Source: Haloferula helveola (GTDB lineage: Bacteria > Verrucomicrobiota > Verrucomicrobiia > Verrucomicrobiales > Akkermansiaceae). Taken from it: a DNA stretch of 64,000 nt. Below are positions 1 to 8,512 of this stretch, one piece after another. Each line of letters starts with the position of its first letter. The stretch's first letter is position 1. The stretch spans positions 2,356,001-2,420,000 of the forward strand of contig NZ_AP024702.1 in assembly GCF_037076345.1 (NCBI RefSeq), in the 5' to 3' direction. The translations under genes were made by a program, and so were the position numbers. A model generated the notes under the pieces. The model did not search any database. It was not told the DNA's origin and saw only the letters and a list, made by a program, of their open reading frames with translations.

Positions 1-2241
1 AGCCTCCAGAATGAGCGTCGCCGCCGTCGCGCTTGGCGTCCGTGCGAGAGCGCGCATGCCCTCGATCCGCCGACGGGGTGACTCGGACTTGGCATCGCTT
101 TCCGGATCTTTCGAGCGCGCGACGGCGATGGGACTCGGCGTTCGCTTCACCGCGGGCGCGTCGCTACGGGTGATGCGCCAGATGCGGCCGTTGGCGTGGT
201 CACGCCGCGGGTCGCGGAAGTCGACCTCGCCATGATTGATGATCGGATTCGTCCAGTCGGCGATATAGAGAGCGCCATCAGGACCGTGCTTCAGATCGAT
301 CGGACGGAAGGCGAGGTCGTTGGTGACCACGAGCGGCTCGAGCTCGCGGGTGACATAGCCGGACTTCCGCGGTGTGGCCTTGTCGAAGTCCTCGATGGCG
401 AAGCGCACCAGCTTGTGCGCACGGAAATCACAGGTCACCGCAGTGCCCTGCCAGTCATCGGGAAAGACCGGCGAGTCGATGAGTTCGAGGCCGGCATACT
501 TTGGATACCGCCCGGGCGAAACGGTCGGCATCTGGCGCTGGCTACCCTCGCTCGGACTGAAAACCGCGCCGGGAAATGCCCAAGCGAGACCGGAGAAACC
601 GGCGCCGTCACTGAGGAAGCTCTGACCCTCGTCGTTCCAAACGTGCCCCCACGGATTCCACAATCCCTTGCTGAAGACCTCGACCCGATTGCGGTCCGGA
701 TCGTAGGCGAAGACGCCGCCGCTGTTCAGACGGATGAGTCCCCATGGTGTCTCGAGATGCGAGTGCGTGTAGATGCTCTGGTTGAAATACAACCGACCAT
801 CCGGTCCCCAGCGGAGCGTGTGGATGTTGTGGTGCGTGTCCTCGGTGCCGAAGCCGCTGAAAATGACCTGCCGTGTGTCGGCCTTCCCGTCGCCATCGGT
901 ATCGCGAAGCAGCAAGAGCTCGGTCGAGGCACCGACATAGCACGCCGTCGCCGCTTCGCCTGGGGCGGTGCGCACGGGGGTCATGCCCGTCGGGATGAGC
1001 AGGTCGTCGGCGAAGATCACCGAGTCATCGGCGTGGCCGTCGCCGTCCTTATCCGCGAGCACGTAGATCTTGTCTTCGGGCGATGCGCCCGGCCGGATCT
1101 GCGGGTAGATCGGCGTGCTTGCGGCCCAAAGGCGACCGGCACCGTCCCACTCGATCGCGAGCGGCTTGCGTACCAGCGGAGCCCCGGCCCAGAGGTCGAT
1201 CCGGTAGCCCTCCGGCAGCGTGAAGTCGGGCGCGGCCAAATCGGGCTCGGGCTCGGGCTCGTCACCTGACACGGCCGGAGCCGGAGCCGGAGCCGGTGCC
1301 GGTGCCGGCTTGCCATGCTTGATCGCGAGAATGCGGGCGTCGGCCCCGGCGATGAGTTGGTCCCACTCGGCCATTTCGACCGCGTTCTGTCCCTGCTCGC
1401 GTTTGCGGAAACCGAAGAGATAGGTCGAGTTGGCGGGACGGAAGCGGTGGAAGAAGGCGTCCGACTTTTTCAGGATGGCATCGCGCAACGCGGGCGGAGG
1501 AAGCTTCGTTCCCACCTTCCATCCGAGGGCGTCGCAGACCTGTGCGGCGAAGGCGTGATAGCCCGACTCACTGAGGTGGATGCCGTCGGTGGTGCGCGGT
1601 TCCTTGTAGGGCAAGCTGCTGACATCCACCCAGCCGGTCTGGTGCGCGGTCGCGATCCCTTCGAGCGCCTTCCGGTATCGATCCAGCAAGGCGTTGTGCC
1701 CGGTGGGGTCCGGGTGGTTCGGACGGGTGATCCCCCGGAGGTCCTCGTGAGGGATCGGCGCGACGATGACCACCCGCGCCTTGTTGTCGGAGACCTCACC
1801 GATGAGTTTCAGCAGCGCCTCCATCTCCTGTGTGAAGCGCTCGACGGTCATCGTCCCGTAGCGCTCCGGATCGGGGTTGAGCGTCCAGTCGCGGGATTGG
1901 TCCGTGAGTTCCTGCAAACTCGCGGCCATGCCGTAGCCGAGCATCACCACCGTCGGCTCGGCCAACGTCAGGTGCTCGCGCAAACGATCCATGCCCGCCT
2001 TCGCCGGGTCGAAACTGGCGCGCGACAATCCGGCCGGCGTGTCGCCACTCCACGAGATGTTGCGCAGCGTCAGGTCGGTGTCCGGAAACCGCCGGTGGAG
2101 TTCCCACTCGAGCCCGCCGGTGTGCCGTTCGGCCTCGAAAAGCGCGTCGCCGAGCAGCACGACCCGGTCACCCGGTTGCAGGGGCGTCGCGGCAAGGACC
2201 TGGGTGAGCGCGAGAAGAGGCAGGGATATCCAGCGGACCAT
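1..2241 (-). CDS. SGNH-domain / PVC-type dehydrogenase fusion protein (3' end outside window)
   Basis: At least 747 codons are open from the ATG at 2239-2241 to the window edge, so the C-terminus is missing. After a short signal peptide (about residues 1-18) comes an SGNH/GDSL-like domain with block I GDALFE (about 31-36) and block V DGIHL (about 220). The nucleophile position of the GDS motif is Ala, so esterase activity is doubtful. A Pro/Ala/Glu-rich linker (about 311-335) leads to a beta-propeller of the membrane-bound dehydrogenase type found in PVC bacteria (PDFTLPEGYRI; DKDGDGHAD; NIHTLRWGPDGRLYF; LKHGPDGALYIADW). That family usually continues into HEAT repeats and a CxxCH haem motif, which would lie beyond the edge. 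Probably an exported sugar or polyol oxidoreductase; the substrate is unknown. It is divergent from the DUF1552 gene. Confidence 0.85.
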   Translation of the reverse strand, partial: MVRWISLPLLALTQVLAATPLQPGDRVVLLGDALFEAERHTGGLEWELHRRFPDTDLTLRNISWSGDTPAGLSRASFDPAKAGMDRLREHLTLAEPTVVMLGYGMAASLQELTDQSRDWTLNPDPERYGTMTVERFTQEMEALLKLIGEVSDNKARVVIVAPIPHEDLRGITRPNHPDPTGHNALLDRYRKALEGIATAHQTGWVDVSSLPYKEPRTTDGIHLSESGYHAFAAQVCDALGWKVGTKLPPPALRDAILKKSDAFFHRFRPANSTYLFGFRKREQGQNAVEMAEWDQLIAGADARILAIKHGKPAPAPAPAPAPAVSGDEPEPEPDLAAPDFTLPEGYRIDLWAGAPLVRKPLAIEWDGAGRLWAASTPIYPQIRPGASPEDKIYVLADKDGDGHADDSVIFADDLLIPTGMTPVRTAPGEAATACYVGASTELLLLRDTDGDGKADTRQVIFSGFGTEDTHHNIHTLRWGPDGRLYFNQSIYTHSHLETPWGLIRLNSGGVFAYDPDRNRVEVFSKGLWNPWGHVWNDEGQSFLSDGAGFSGLAWAFPGAVFSPSEGSQRQMPTVSPGRYPKYAGLELIDSPVFPDDWQGTAVTCDFRAHKLVRFAIEDFDKATPRKSGYVTRELEPLVVTNDLAFRPIDLKHGPDGALYIADWTNPIINHGEVDFRDPRRDHANGRIWRITRSDAPAVKRTPSPIAVARSKDPESDAKSESPRRRIEGMRALARTPSATAATLILEA
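1241..1310. repeat. Hexanucleotide repeats coding the Pro/Glu and Pro/Ala linker
   Basis: Two short runs of 6-bp units (about 1241-1261, then about 1275-1310) encode alternating Pro-Glu and Pro-Ala between the SGNH and dehydrogenase domains. Gain or loss of a unit would change linker length without shifting frame. Confidence 0.7.
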
Positions 2242-2401
2242 CCACCTGCCCTAGCGGATCCCGGAGTCCCGGCAAGGCGGATCTTTCCCGGGTTACCGCC
2301 CCTTGGACGTGAGTGCATTTCATGAAAGTCGCCCATCGCGGCGCCAGTAGCTGCCGACTGGAAACAGGGGCATTCATGACGAATCCCCGCCCACCAACGC
2401 C

Positions 2402-3730
2402 ATGATCAGCCGCCGCAGATCCTTACAGATGCTGGCCTCCGGGTTCGGAGCCGCCTTGGGCTCCTCGCTCTTTCCCGACATCAGCCGGGCCGCATCGACC
2501 TTCACCCGGACCGCCGGTGGCCCGAAAAGGGTGATCTTTTTCATGCAGAACCAGGGCTTCGACCCGGGCACCTGCATTCCCACGGGCGTGGCAAACGGGG
2601 GCTCGCTGGCCAGCGCGATCCTTCCCGAGCCGATCAAGGCGCTCGAGCCCTTCAAGGAGAAGCTGCACATCATCAACGGCCTCCACGGCCGCCACACCAG
2701 CCCGTCGCACTCCGCGTTCTTCGGCGCGCTCGGCGGCTATCGCGGCAGCGACGGCGTCCCGCCCAGCGCGTCGACCATCGACTACGAGCTGAGCAAGGTG
2801 ATGCCGGAAACTCTCCTGCCGCATCTCTGCATCGGCATGGACTCGATCGAGAACATGCGCGGCAAGCCGACCGTCGCAAATCTTTCGGCGCGCGGCGCGG
2901 GCAAGCCGATCTTCATGCACTCCAATCCGAACCATCTCTACCAGATGCTGTTCGGAGGAATCTCCACCGGCGACATCCGCGACCAGCACGAGGCGCGCTC
3001 GGGCATGCTCGACCGCATCGAGCAACTGTCGGCCGCCAAGGGTATGTCGCTGCCCACCACGGAAGCGCAGCGCTACGGCGAGTTCGTCGAAGGCTTCGAA
3101 GACATCAACGGCCTGCGCGAGCGGCTCGGCACGGTCTCCGACCACCTCAAGAAGTTCGCTCCGGAGGTGGACGAAGGCTACACCCAGCCGGAGTTCGAAA
3201 CCGACTGGCACGACCGGCTGCTCGACCTCGGCATCGCGGCGCTCAAGTCGGGCACCACCAGCGTGCTGACGATCGGCTCGGGCCGCGGCGAGATCTTCGG
3301 CGCTTGGAAGGGTCTCGGTGTGGACAAGCAGGGTCACAACCTCGGCCACATGCCGCAGAAGGACAACCCGATCTGGGTCAAGATCCGCCAGTACAACTGC
3401 CAGATGCTGGTCAAGCTGATGGAAGAGCTGGAGAGCGTGCCGGAAGGCAGCGGCACGATGATGGACAACACGCTCATCGTTTACACCAGCAACAACGCCG
3501 ACAAGCAGCACACCAACGGTGCCAACTGGCCGGTCATGCTGCTCGGCAACTGCAATGGCGCGTTCAGGACCGGCTGCTTCACGCAGCTCGACGGCAAGCG
3601 GCCGATCAACGCGCTCTACGCCTCGATCCTGCAGGCCTCGGGCGTGAACGTCGACCGCTTCAACATGAGCGAGAAGATGGCCGCCAAGTACGACTCCGGC
3701 AGCGGCCCGCTTCGCGAAGTCCTCGCATGA
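2402..3730 (+). CDS. DUF1552 family Tat-exported protein
   Basis: 442 residues with an N-terminal twin-arginine signal (RRR at 4-6, then a hydrophobic stretch ending near SRAAS). The body fits DUF1552: an [18 protein letters not shown] start, [18 protein letters not shown], and a late block ([15 protein letters not shown]) with some resemblance to the related DUF1501/sulfatase-like fold. DUF1552 genes in Planctomycetes and Verrucomicrobia are typically paired with DUF1592 cytochrome-type genes. Here the stop TGA overlaps the next ATG (ATGA), so the two are translationally coupled. The biochemical role of the family is not established; it is presumed periplasmic. Confidence 0.88.
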   Translation: MISRRRSLQMLASGFGAALGSSLFPDISRAASTFTRTAGGPKRVIFFMQNQGFDPGTCIPTGVANGGSLASAILPEPIKALEPFKEKLHIINGLHGRHTSPSHSAFFGALGGYRGSDGVPPSASTIDYELSKVMPETLLPHLCIGMDSIENMRGKPTVANLSARGAGKPIFMHSNPNHLYQMLFGGISTGDIRDQHEARSGMLDRIEQLSAAKGMSLPTTEAQRYGEFVEGFEDINGLRERLGTVSDHLKKFAPEVDEGYTQPEFETDWHDRLLDLGIAALKSGTTSVLTIGSGRGEIFGAWKGLGVDKQGHNLGHMPQKDNPIWVKIRQYNCQMLVKLMEELESVPEGSGTMMDNTLIVYTSNNADKQHTNGANWPVMLLGNCNGAFRTGCFTQLDGKRPINALYASILQASGVNVDRFNMSEKMAAKYDSGSGPLREVLA

Positions 3731-6285
3731 GAACCCCGCTGACCCTTGCGGCGGCGGTCATCCTTGGCCCGGCCGCCCATGCCGCCGAGACCTTCACGCC
3801 GGGCGAACCGGTGCGCGGGACCTTCGACGATTACGCGTTCGAGTTTCTCGACTACAACTGCATCGACTGCCACGACGATGCGACGAAGAAGGGCGGGCTT
3901 TCGCTCGAAGGGCTGGGACCTGTCGATGAAACGAATGCCGCGCTGTGGAAGTCGGTCTGGGCTCAGGTGACGCTCGGCGAAATGCCGCCGAAGAAGAAGG
4001 ACCAGCCGGAGATCGTCGACCGCCTCCGGTTCTCCGAGTGGATCGTCGGCGAAATGCGGAGCACCATGAAGGACAAGGGCGGCTTCCACGCCGACCGCGA
4101 TCCGAACAAGGGCAACTTCGTCGATCACAACCTGCTCTTCGGCGAGCTTCCCGAGGGCATCCGACTCGTTCCGACCTCGTCTCCGGCACGCATCTGGCGG
4201 GTGACGCCGCAGGAGCACATCACGCGGCTCAACGAACTGATCAACACCGAGCCGGACTTCGATCCGAAGAAGCCCGGGCTGCGCACACGCGGCGACGCCG
4301 TTCCGACCAACCACGGCGGCGAGCTGAAGCTCTACTTCGGCACCGACCGCATCATCAAATGGCAGGGTGGCACGGTGGCCTACGCGACCGCCGTGAAGAG
4401 CATCCCCGCGGTGCTTTCGTCAGGACGCGGGCACGGATTCGAGAACTACGCCGACGTCCACAGCGTCAACAGCTCCGAGGCCACCCAGATCCTCAGCATG
4501 GCCGAGGACATCCTGCGCTACATGGCCTACGGCCCTCTCAGTATCGCGAAGCCCGAGCAGATCACCGACGACCCGGGCAGCTACAAGATGGAGGGCGACA
4601 TCCGCGGCCTGCCGAGTGCGATCGTTTACAACACGAAAGTCGTGCGCCCGATGACGCCGGTCCACGACCTGATGAAGGCACCGGACGTCGACGAAGCGCT
4701 TCTTCGTGCATCCGTCGAATACCTTTTCGAGGCGCTCACCTTCCGTCCGCCGACCACGACCGAGACCGGCGACTACATGCAGATCGTCAAGGACTCGGTG
4801 GGCAAGGTCGGCAAGGAGGACGGAGTGTTCATGGGACTTTCCGCAATCTTCCTGCACCGCGACGCCCTGTTCCGGCCGGAGCTGGTCGAAGGCGGAAAAC
4901 CCGATGCCCACGGGCGGGTGATGATGCAGGACTGGGAGCTCGGCTTGGCCGTCAATCACGCGCTGAGCTACATCCGGCCTGACGAAGAGCTGCGCAAGGC
5001 GATCACCGACGGTCGCATGCGGACTCGGGACGACGTGCGGCGCGAGATCACCCGGATGCTTGAGGACGAGAGCATCCGCAAGCCTCGGGTGCTGCAGTTC
5101 TTCCGCGACTACTTCGAGTACGACCTCGGCGGTTACATCTGCAAGGACGAGAAGGCCCAGGCAAGCACGGGCGCTCCGAATGGCAACGGCCACTACCGCG
5201 CGATGTTCGATGCAACAGCGAGTACGGACCGCCTGATCGAACTGATCCTCGCGGACGACCGCGATGTTCTCAAGCAGCTCCTCACCACCCAGCAGGTGGT
5301 GGCGACACCAACCGACAAGACGTACTTCGGCAAGCTCCGCAACAAGGACGAGATCGCCGACGCCCGGAAGGCGCAGACGAAAGCCGCCGAGGAAAACGTC
5401 AGGCACACCGGCGACCGGGTCGCGATGCTGGAAGACCGTGTCGCGGCGATCGAAAAGCGCATCAAGGCGGACCCCAAGGACCGGGAACTGCGCAAGGATC
5501 TGGCGAAGCAGAAAAAGGAGCTGGCGGCGGCCAAGCGGAACTTCGATGCCGCCAAAAAGGCAAAGGGTCGCGGTGGCAATCCGGCGGTTGCCCGGGCGGA
5601 ACTCAAGGGACCTGACATTCATGCGCGGGTCAGCCGTCGCTCGTTCGGCACTGGCAGCATGAAACCCGAGCGCACCCTCGCGACGGCGCCGCCCGGCGAG
5701 CGACTCGGCATCCTCACCCACCCGTCGTGGCTGGTCTCGCAGTCGGACGCGATGGACAACCACGCCATTCACCGTGGCAAGTGGATCCGCGAGCGGCTGC
5801 TCGGTGGCGGCATCCCCGATGTGCCGATCACCGTCGATGCCCAGCTGCCCGACGAACCGAACACCACCCTGCGCGAGCGCATGCGCGTCACCCGCGAAGA
5901 GTACTGCTGGACCTGTCACAAGAAGATGGATCCGCTCGGCCTGCCCTTCGAGATGTACAACCACGCCGGCCTGCTGCGGTCGATGGAGCTCAACAAGCCC
6001 GTCGACACCACCGGCGAGATCATCGATTCCGGCGACCCCGCGCTCGACGGTCCGGTGACCGATGCGCTCGACATGATCCGCAAGCTCTCCGAGAGCGAGC
6101 GTGTCGAGCAGGTCTTCGTCCGCCACGCCTTCCGCTTCTGGATGGGTCGCAACGAAACCCTCAACGACGGCCCAGTCCTGCAGGCCGCCCACAAGGCATA
6201 CCGCGACAGCGGCGGCAGCATGAACGCGCTCATCACCTCGCTGGTGACCTCGGACGCCTTCCTTTACCGCAGGAAGGAGGAGTAA
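3727..6285 (+). CDS. Planctomycete-type cytochrome protein (DUF1587/1592/1588/1585 architecture)
   Basis: 852 residues from the ATG at 3727. The frame is open further upstream, but that part overlaps DUF1552 and is not homologous. The signal peptide ends near AHAAE. CIDCH (about residues 45-49) is a c-type haem motif of the planctomycete cytochrome domain. The middle matches the DUF1592 region, followed by a DUF1588-like segment with a second CxxCH ([12 protein letters not shown], about 727) and a DUF1585-like end ([14 protein letters not shown]). Two CxxCH motifs suggest up to two haems. A charged coiled-coil stretch of about 85 residues (about 541-628) interrupts the DUF1592 region. Probably periplasmic and partnered with the DUF1552 protein. 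Confidence 0.88.
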   Translation: MRTPLTLAAAVILGPAAHAAETFTPGEPVRGTFDDYAFEFLDYNCIDCHDDATKKGGLSLEGLGPVDETNAALWKSVWAQVTLGEMPPKKKDQPEIVDRLRFSEWIVGEMRSTMKDKGGFHADRDPNKGNFVDHNLLFGELPEGIRLVPTSSPARIWRVTPQEHITRLNELINTEPDFDPKKPGLRTRGDAVPTNHGGELKLYFGTDRIIKWQGGTVAYATAVKSIPAVLSSGRGHGFENYADVHSVNSSEATQILSMAEDILRYMAYGPLSIAKPEQITDDPGSYKMEGDIRGLPSAIVYNTKVVRPMTPVHDLMKAPDVDEALLRASVEYLFEALTFRPPTTTETGDYMQIVKDSVGKVGKEDGVFMGLSAIFLHRDALFRPELVEGGKPDAHGRVMMQDWELGLAVNHALSYIRPDEELRKAITDGRMRTRDDVRREITRMLEDESIRKPRVLQFFRDYFEYDLGGYICKDEKAQASTGAPNGNGHYRAMFDATASTDRLIELILADDRDVLKQLLTTQQVVATPTDKTYFGKLRNKDEIADARKAQTKAAEENVRHTGDRVAMLEDRVAAIEKRIKADPKDRELRKDLAKQKKELAAAKRNFDAAKKAKGRGGNPAVARAELKGPDIHARVSRRSFGTGSMKPERTLATAPPGERLGILTHPSWLVSQSDAMDNHAIHRGKWIRERLLGGGIPDVPITVDAQLPDEPNTTLRERMRVTREEYCWTCHKKMDPLGLPFEMYNHAGLLRSMELNKPVDTTGEIIDSGDPALDGPVTDALDMIRKLSESERVEQVFVRHAFRFWMGRNETLNDGPVLQAAHKAYRDSGGSMNALITSLVTSDAFLYRRKEE

Positions 6286-6445
6286 GGCATCCATCGGTCC
6301 GGCCGATGTTGCCCTCACTCCTATCGATTGGCGGAAGATCCGGCCTCCTGCTACAAATCCGGGATTGAAGACGATCCGCTCTCCTGAATTCGGGGCCAAC
6401 TTCCGCCTAGTGCTGCGAGAGTCGAACTTCCTACCCTGATCCACC

Positions 6446-7411
6446 ATGGCCGAGGAGTCCCGATGGTTTTATCTGAGCGAGGACCAGCAGCTGGGCCCCA
6501 TCAGCCAGCGCGACCTCCAGTTGCTGGCCGGAGGTGGCTCGATCACGCCGGAAACCCTGCTCTGGTGCGATGGGCTCGCCGAATGGATTCCGGCATCAAA
6601 CGTCGAGGGTCTCTTTCCTCCACCGCGATCCGCCGGACCGAGACTGCTGTTTGGTGCGGAAGCGGTCGCCGCGCCAGCTCCGGTCGCAACCGCCGCCGTG
6701 GCACCCGCGGCATGGACGCCGACGGTGGCCCAGGCCGCTCCTCCCGGAACGGACTACCCGTCTCCCCCGCCCGGCAAGGTGAGATTCGGATGGTTTGTCG
6801 GCCTTGCGTCTTTCCTGATGCTGATGCCTCCGGCGACCGTCTCACTGCTCTCGTTTGTCAGTAAGGAGGCGGGCGACCTGCTCTTCCTCCTGGCGATGAT
6901 GGGAGCGCTCCCCATCTTGGGGCTGTTCATCGGCGGGCTCATGTTGCTGGCCTTCGGCGTCTTCAAGGGCCTCAAGATGGTGGCCCTGTACAAGGCATGG
7001 AACTCACTCGCGGCCGGAGGCATCCGCCGGCCGCCGGGCATGATGGTGGGCTTTCTCTTCATCCCCCTTTTCGGCTTCTACTGGATGTTCTTCGCCTACT
7101 TCGGCCTCGCCCGGGAATGGAAACGGATCCGCGCGACCTACCCGAACCTATCAGCCGGACCCGAGCTAAGCGAAGGCATGGCGCTCGCCCACTGCGTGAC
7201 GACGGGCTTGTTCTGGGGCTCCACCCTGCTGTTCATCCTCACCGACCTGGACAACGTGGGGGACATCTTCGGGATATTCCTATGCCTGCCACTCTTCCTC
7301 ACCTCGATCGTCGAATTGATCTACCTCCACGGCCTCTGCCGCATGGTCAACTTCATGGGCCGGCTCCATGACCTCAAACCGCGACCCAGTGGACTTTTCC
7401 GGCTGTCCTGA
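6446..7411 (+). CDS. GYF_2 (DUF4339) domain multi-pass membrane protein
   Basis: 321 residues. Residues 1-60 form a GYF_2 domain (WFYLSEDQQLGPISQRDL, then W-DG-AEWIPA), a small module believed to bind proline-rich peptides. An Ala/Pro-rich linker (about 60-110) follows, then about five hydrophobic segments. The second half resembles other DUF4339-linked membrane proteins of Verrucomicrobia (YWMFFAYFGLAREW). No catalytic motif was recognised. A 160-bp gap separates it from the cytochrome gene, so it may be a separate unit. Confidence 0.75.
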   Translation: MAEESRWFYLSEDQQLGPISQRDLQLLAGGGSITPETLLWCDGLAEWIPASNVEGLFPPPRSAGPRLLFGAEAVAAPAPVATAAVAPAAWTPTVAQAAPPGTDYPSPPPGKVRFGWFVGLASFLMLMPPATVSLLSFVSKEAGDLLFLLAMMGALPILGLFIGGLMLLAFGVFKGLKMVALYKAWNSLAAGGIRRPPGMMVGFLFIPLFGFYWMFFAYFGLAREWKRIRATYPNLSAGPELSEGMALAHCVTTGLFWGSTLLFILTDLDNVGDIFGIFLCLPLFLTSIVELIYLHGLCRMVNFMGRLHDLKPRPSGLFRLS

Positions 7412-7470
7412 ATGGACCGGCTCATGAATTGATTGGACCTGCCGGACGCTCCTTGGAAGGGTGGACCGTT

Positions 7471-8484
7471 ATGAATCCCGACCCCTGCCCGGACTGTTCC
7501 GCCGACTCGCCGAAGCTTTCCACCCGGCGCTCGTTCCTCCGTACCTCCGGACTTGCCGCAGGTGCCCTCGGAACGGGCAGCATCCTTCCGTGTCGCGCCG
7601 AAGCATCCGCGAAGCCCGCCTCCGAGACCCTCGTCAAAACCTTCTACGACAGTCTCAGCGAAGAACAACGCTCCAAGATCTGCTTCGGCTTCGATCACAA
7701 GCTTCGTCTGGACGTCGACAACAACTGGCACATCACCAAAACGCTGGTGAAGGACTATTCGAAGGACCAACAGGCCATGATCAAGGAGATCTTCATGGGG
7801 CTCCACAGCGAGGAGTACGCCCAACGGGTCTATGACCAGGTGACATCGGACAGCGGCAAGGCAGGATTCGAGGGCGGATCATCCGTCGCGATTTTCGGGG
7901 AACCCGGATCGGGGAAATTCGAGTTCGTCCTGACCGGACGCCACTGCACGCGGCGCTGTGATGGCGACTCGGTGGAAGGAGCTGCCTTCGGAGGCCCCCT
8001 GTTCTATGGACACGCCGCCGGAGGTTTCAACGAGGGTCCGAAACACGAGGGAAACGCCTACTGGTATCAGGCGGTTCGCGCCAACGAGGTTTACCAGATG
8101 CTCGACGGGAAGCAGCGCGAGATCGCCCTGCTCGACAAGAGCCGTGGCGAAGACGGCCTTGAAACGGTGGCGTTGACCGGGAAGAAGGAAGGTCTCGATG
8201 GAATCCGCGTTGCCGACCTCACCCACGACCAGAAGGACCACGTCCGCAAGGTCCTCGCCGACCTGCTCGCTCCCTTCCGCAAACGCGACGCGGACGAGGC
8301 TCTCAAGCAGGTGGAAGCGGGTGGCATCGACAACCTCCACCTCGCCTTCTACAAAGGTGAAAACATCGGCAAGGACGAAGTCTGGGACGTCTGGCAAATC
8401 GAGGGCCCCAACATGATTTCCTATTTCCGCGGCAAGCCGCACGTCCACGCATGGCTCCACATCCGGGAGCCTGGCGTAGGTTGA
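7471..8484 (+). CDS. DUF3500 family Tat-exported protein
   Basis: 337 residues from the ATG at 7471, which is preceded by a GGAAGG stretch. An in-frame ATG at 7429 would add 14 residues with no signal character. A twin-arginine signal (STRRSFLRTSGLAAG) indicates folded export. The body (KTFYDSLSEEQRSKICFGFDH; FVLTGRHCTRRCDG; ending RGKPHVHAWLHIR) fits DUF3500, a family of unknown biochemical role. Conserved His residues near the C-terminus and CTRRC could bind metal, which is inference. Its stop is 29 bp from the convergent BNR-4 gene. Confidence 0.75.
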   Translation: MNPDPCPDCSADSPKLSTRRSFLRTSGLAAGALGTGSILPCRAEASAKPASETLVKTFYDSLSEEQRSKICFGFDHKLRLDVDNNWHITKTLVKDYSKDQQAMIKEIFMGLHSEEYAQRVYDQVTSDSGKAGFEGGSSVAIFGEPGSGKFEFVLTGRHCTRRCDGDSVEGAAFGGPLFYGHAAGGFNEGPKHEGNAYWYQAVRANEVYQMLDGKQREIALLDKSRGEDGLETVALTGKKEGLDGIRVADLTHDQKDHVRKVLADLLAPFRKRDADEALKQVEAGGIDNLHLAFYKGENIGKDEVWDVWQIEGPNMISYFRGKPHVHAWLHIREPGVG

Positions 8485-8512
8485 CAAGTGCGCTGATGTT
8501 GGCCGGTCGGCT

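Noticed and set aside
2318..2327. TTTCATGAAA palindrome in the spacer between the dehydrogenase and DUF1552 genes
   Set aside because: Only 10 bp, no second copy noticed, and not clearly placed relative to either promoter.
4420..6447. A 675-codon open frame on the minus strand opposite the cytochrome gene
   Set aside because: It mirrors a well-supported gene with recognisable families. In GC-rich DNA the antisense frame stays open, and the translation has no recognisable motif.
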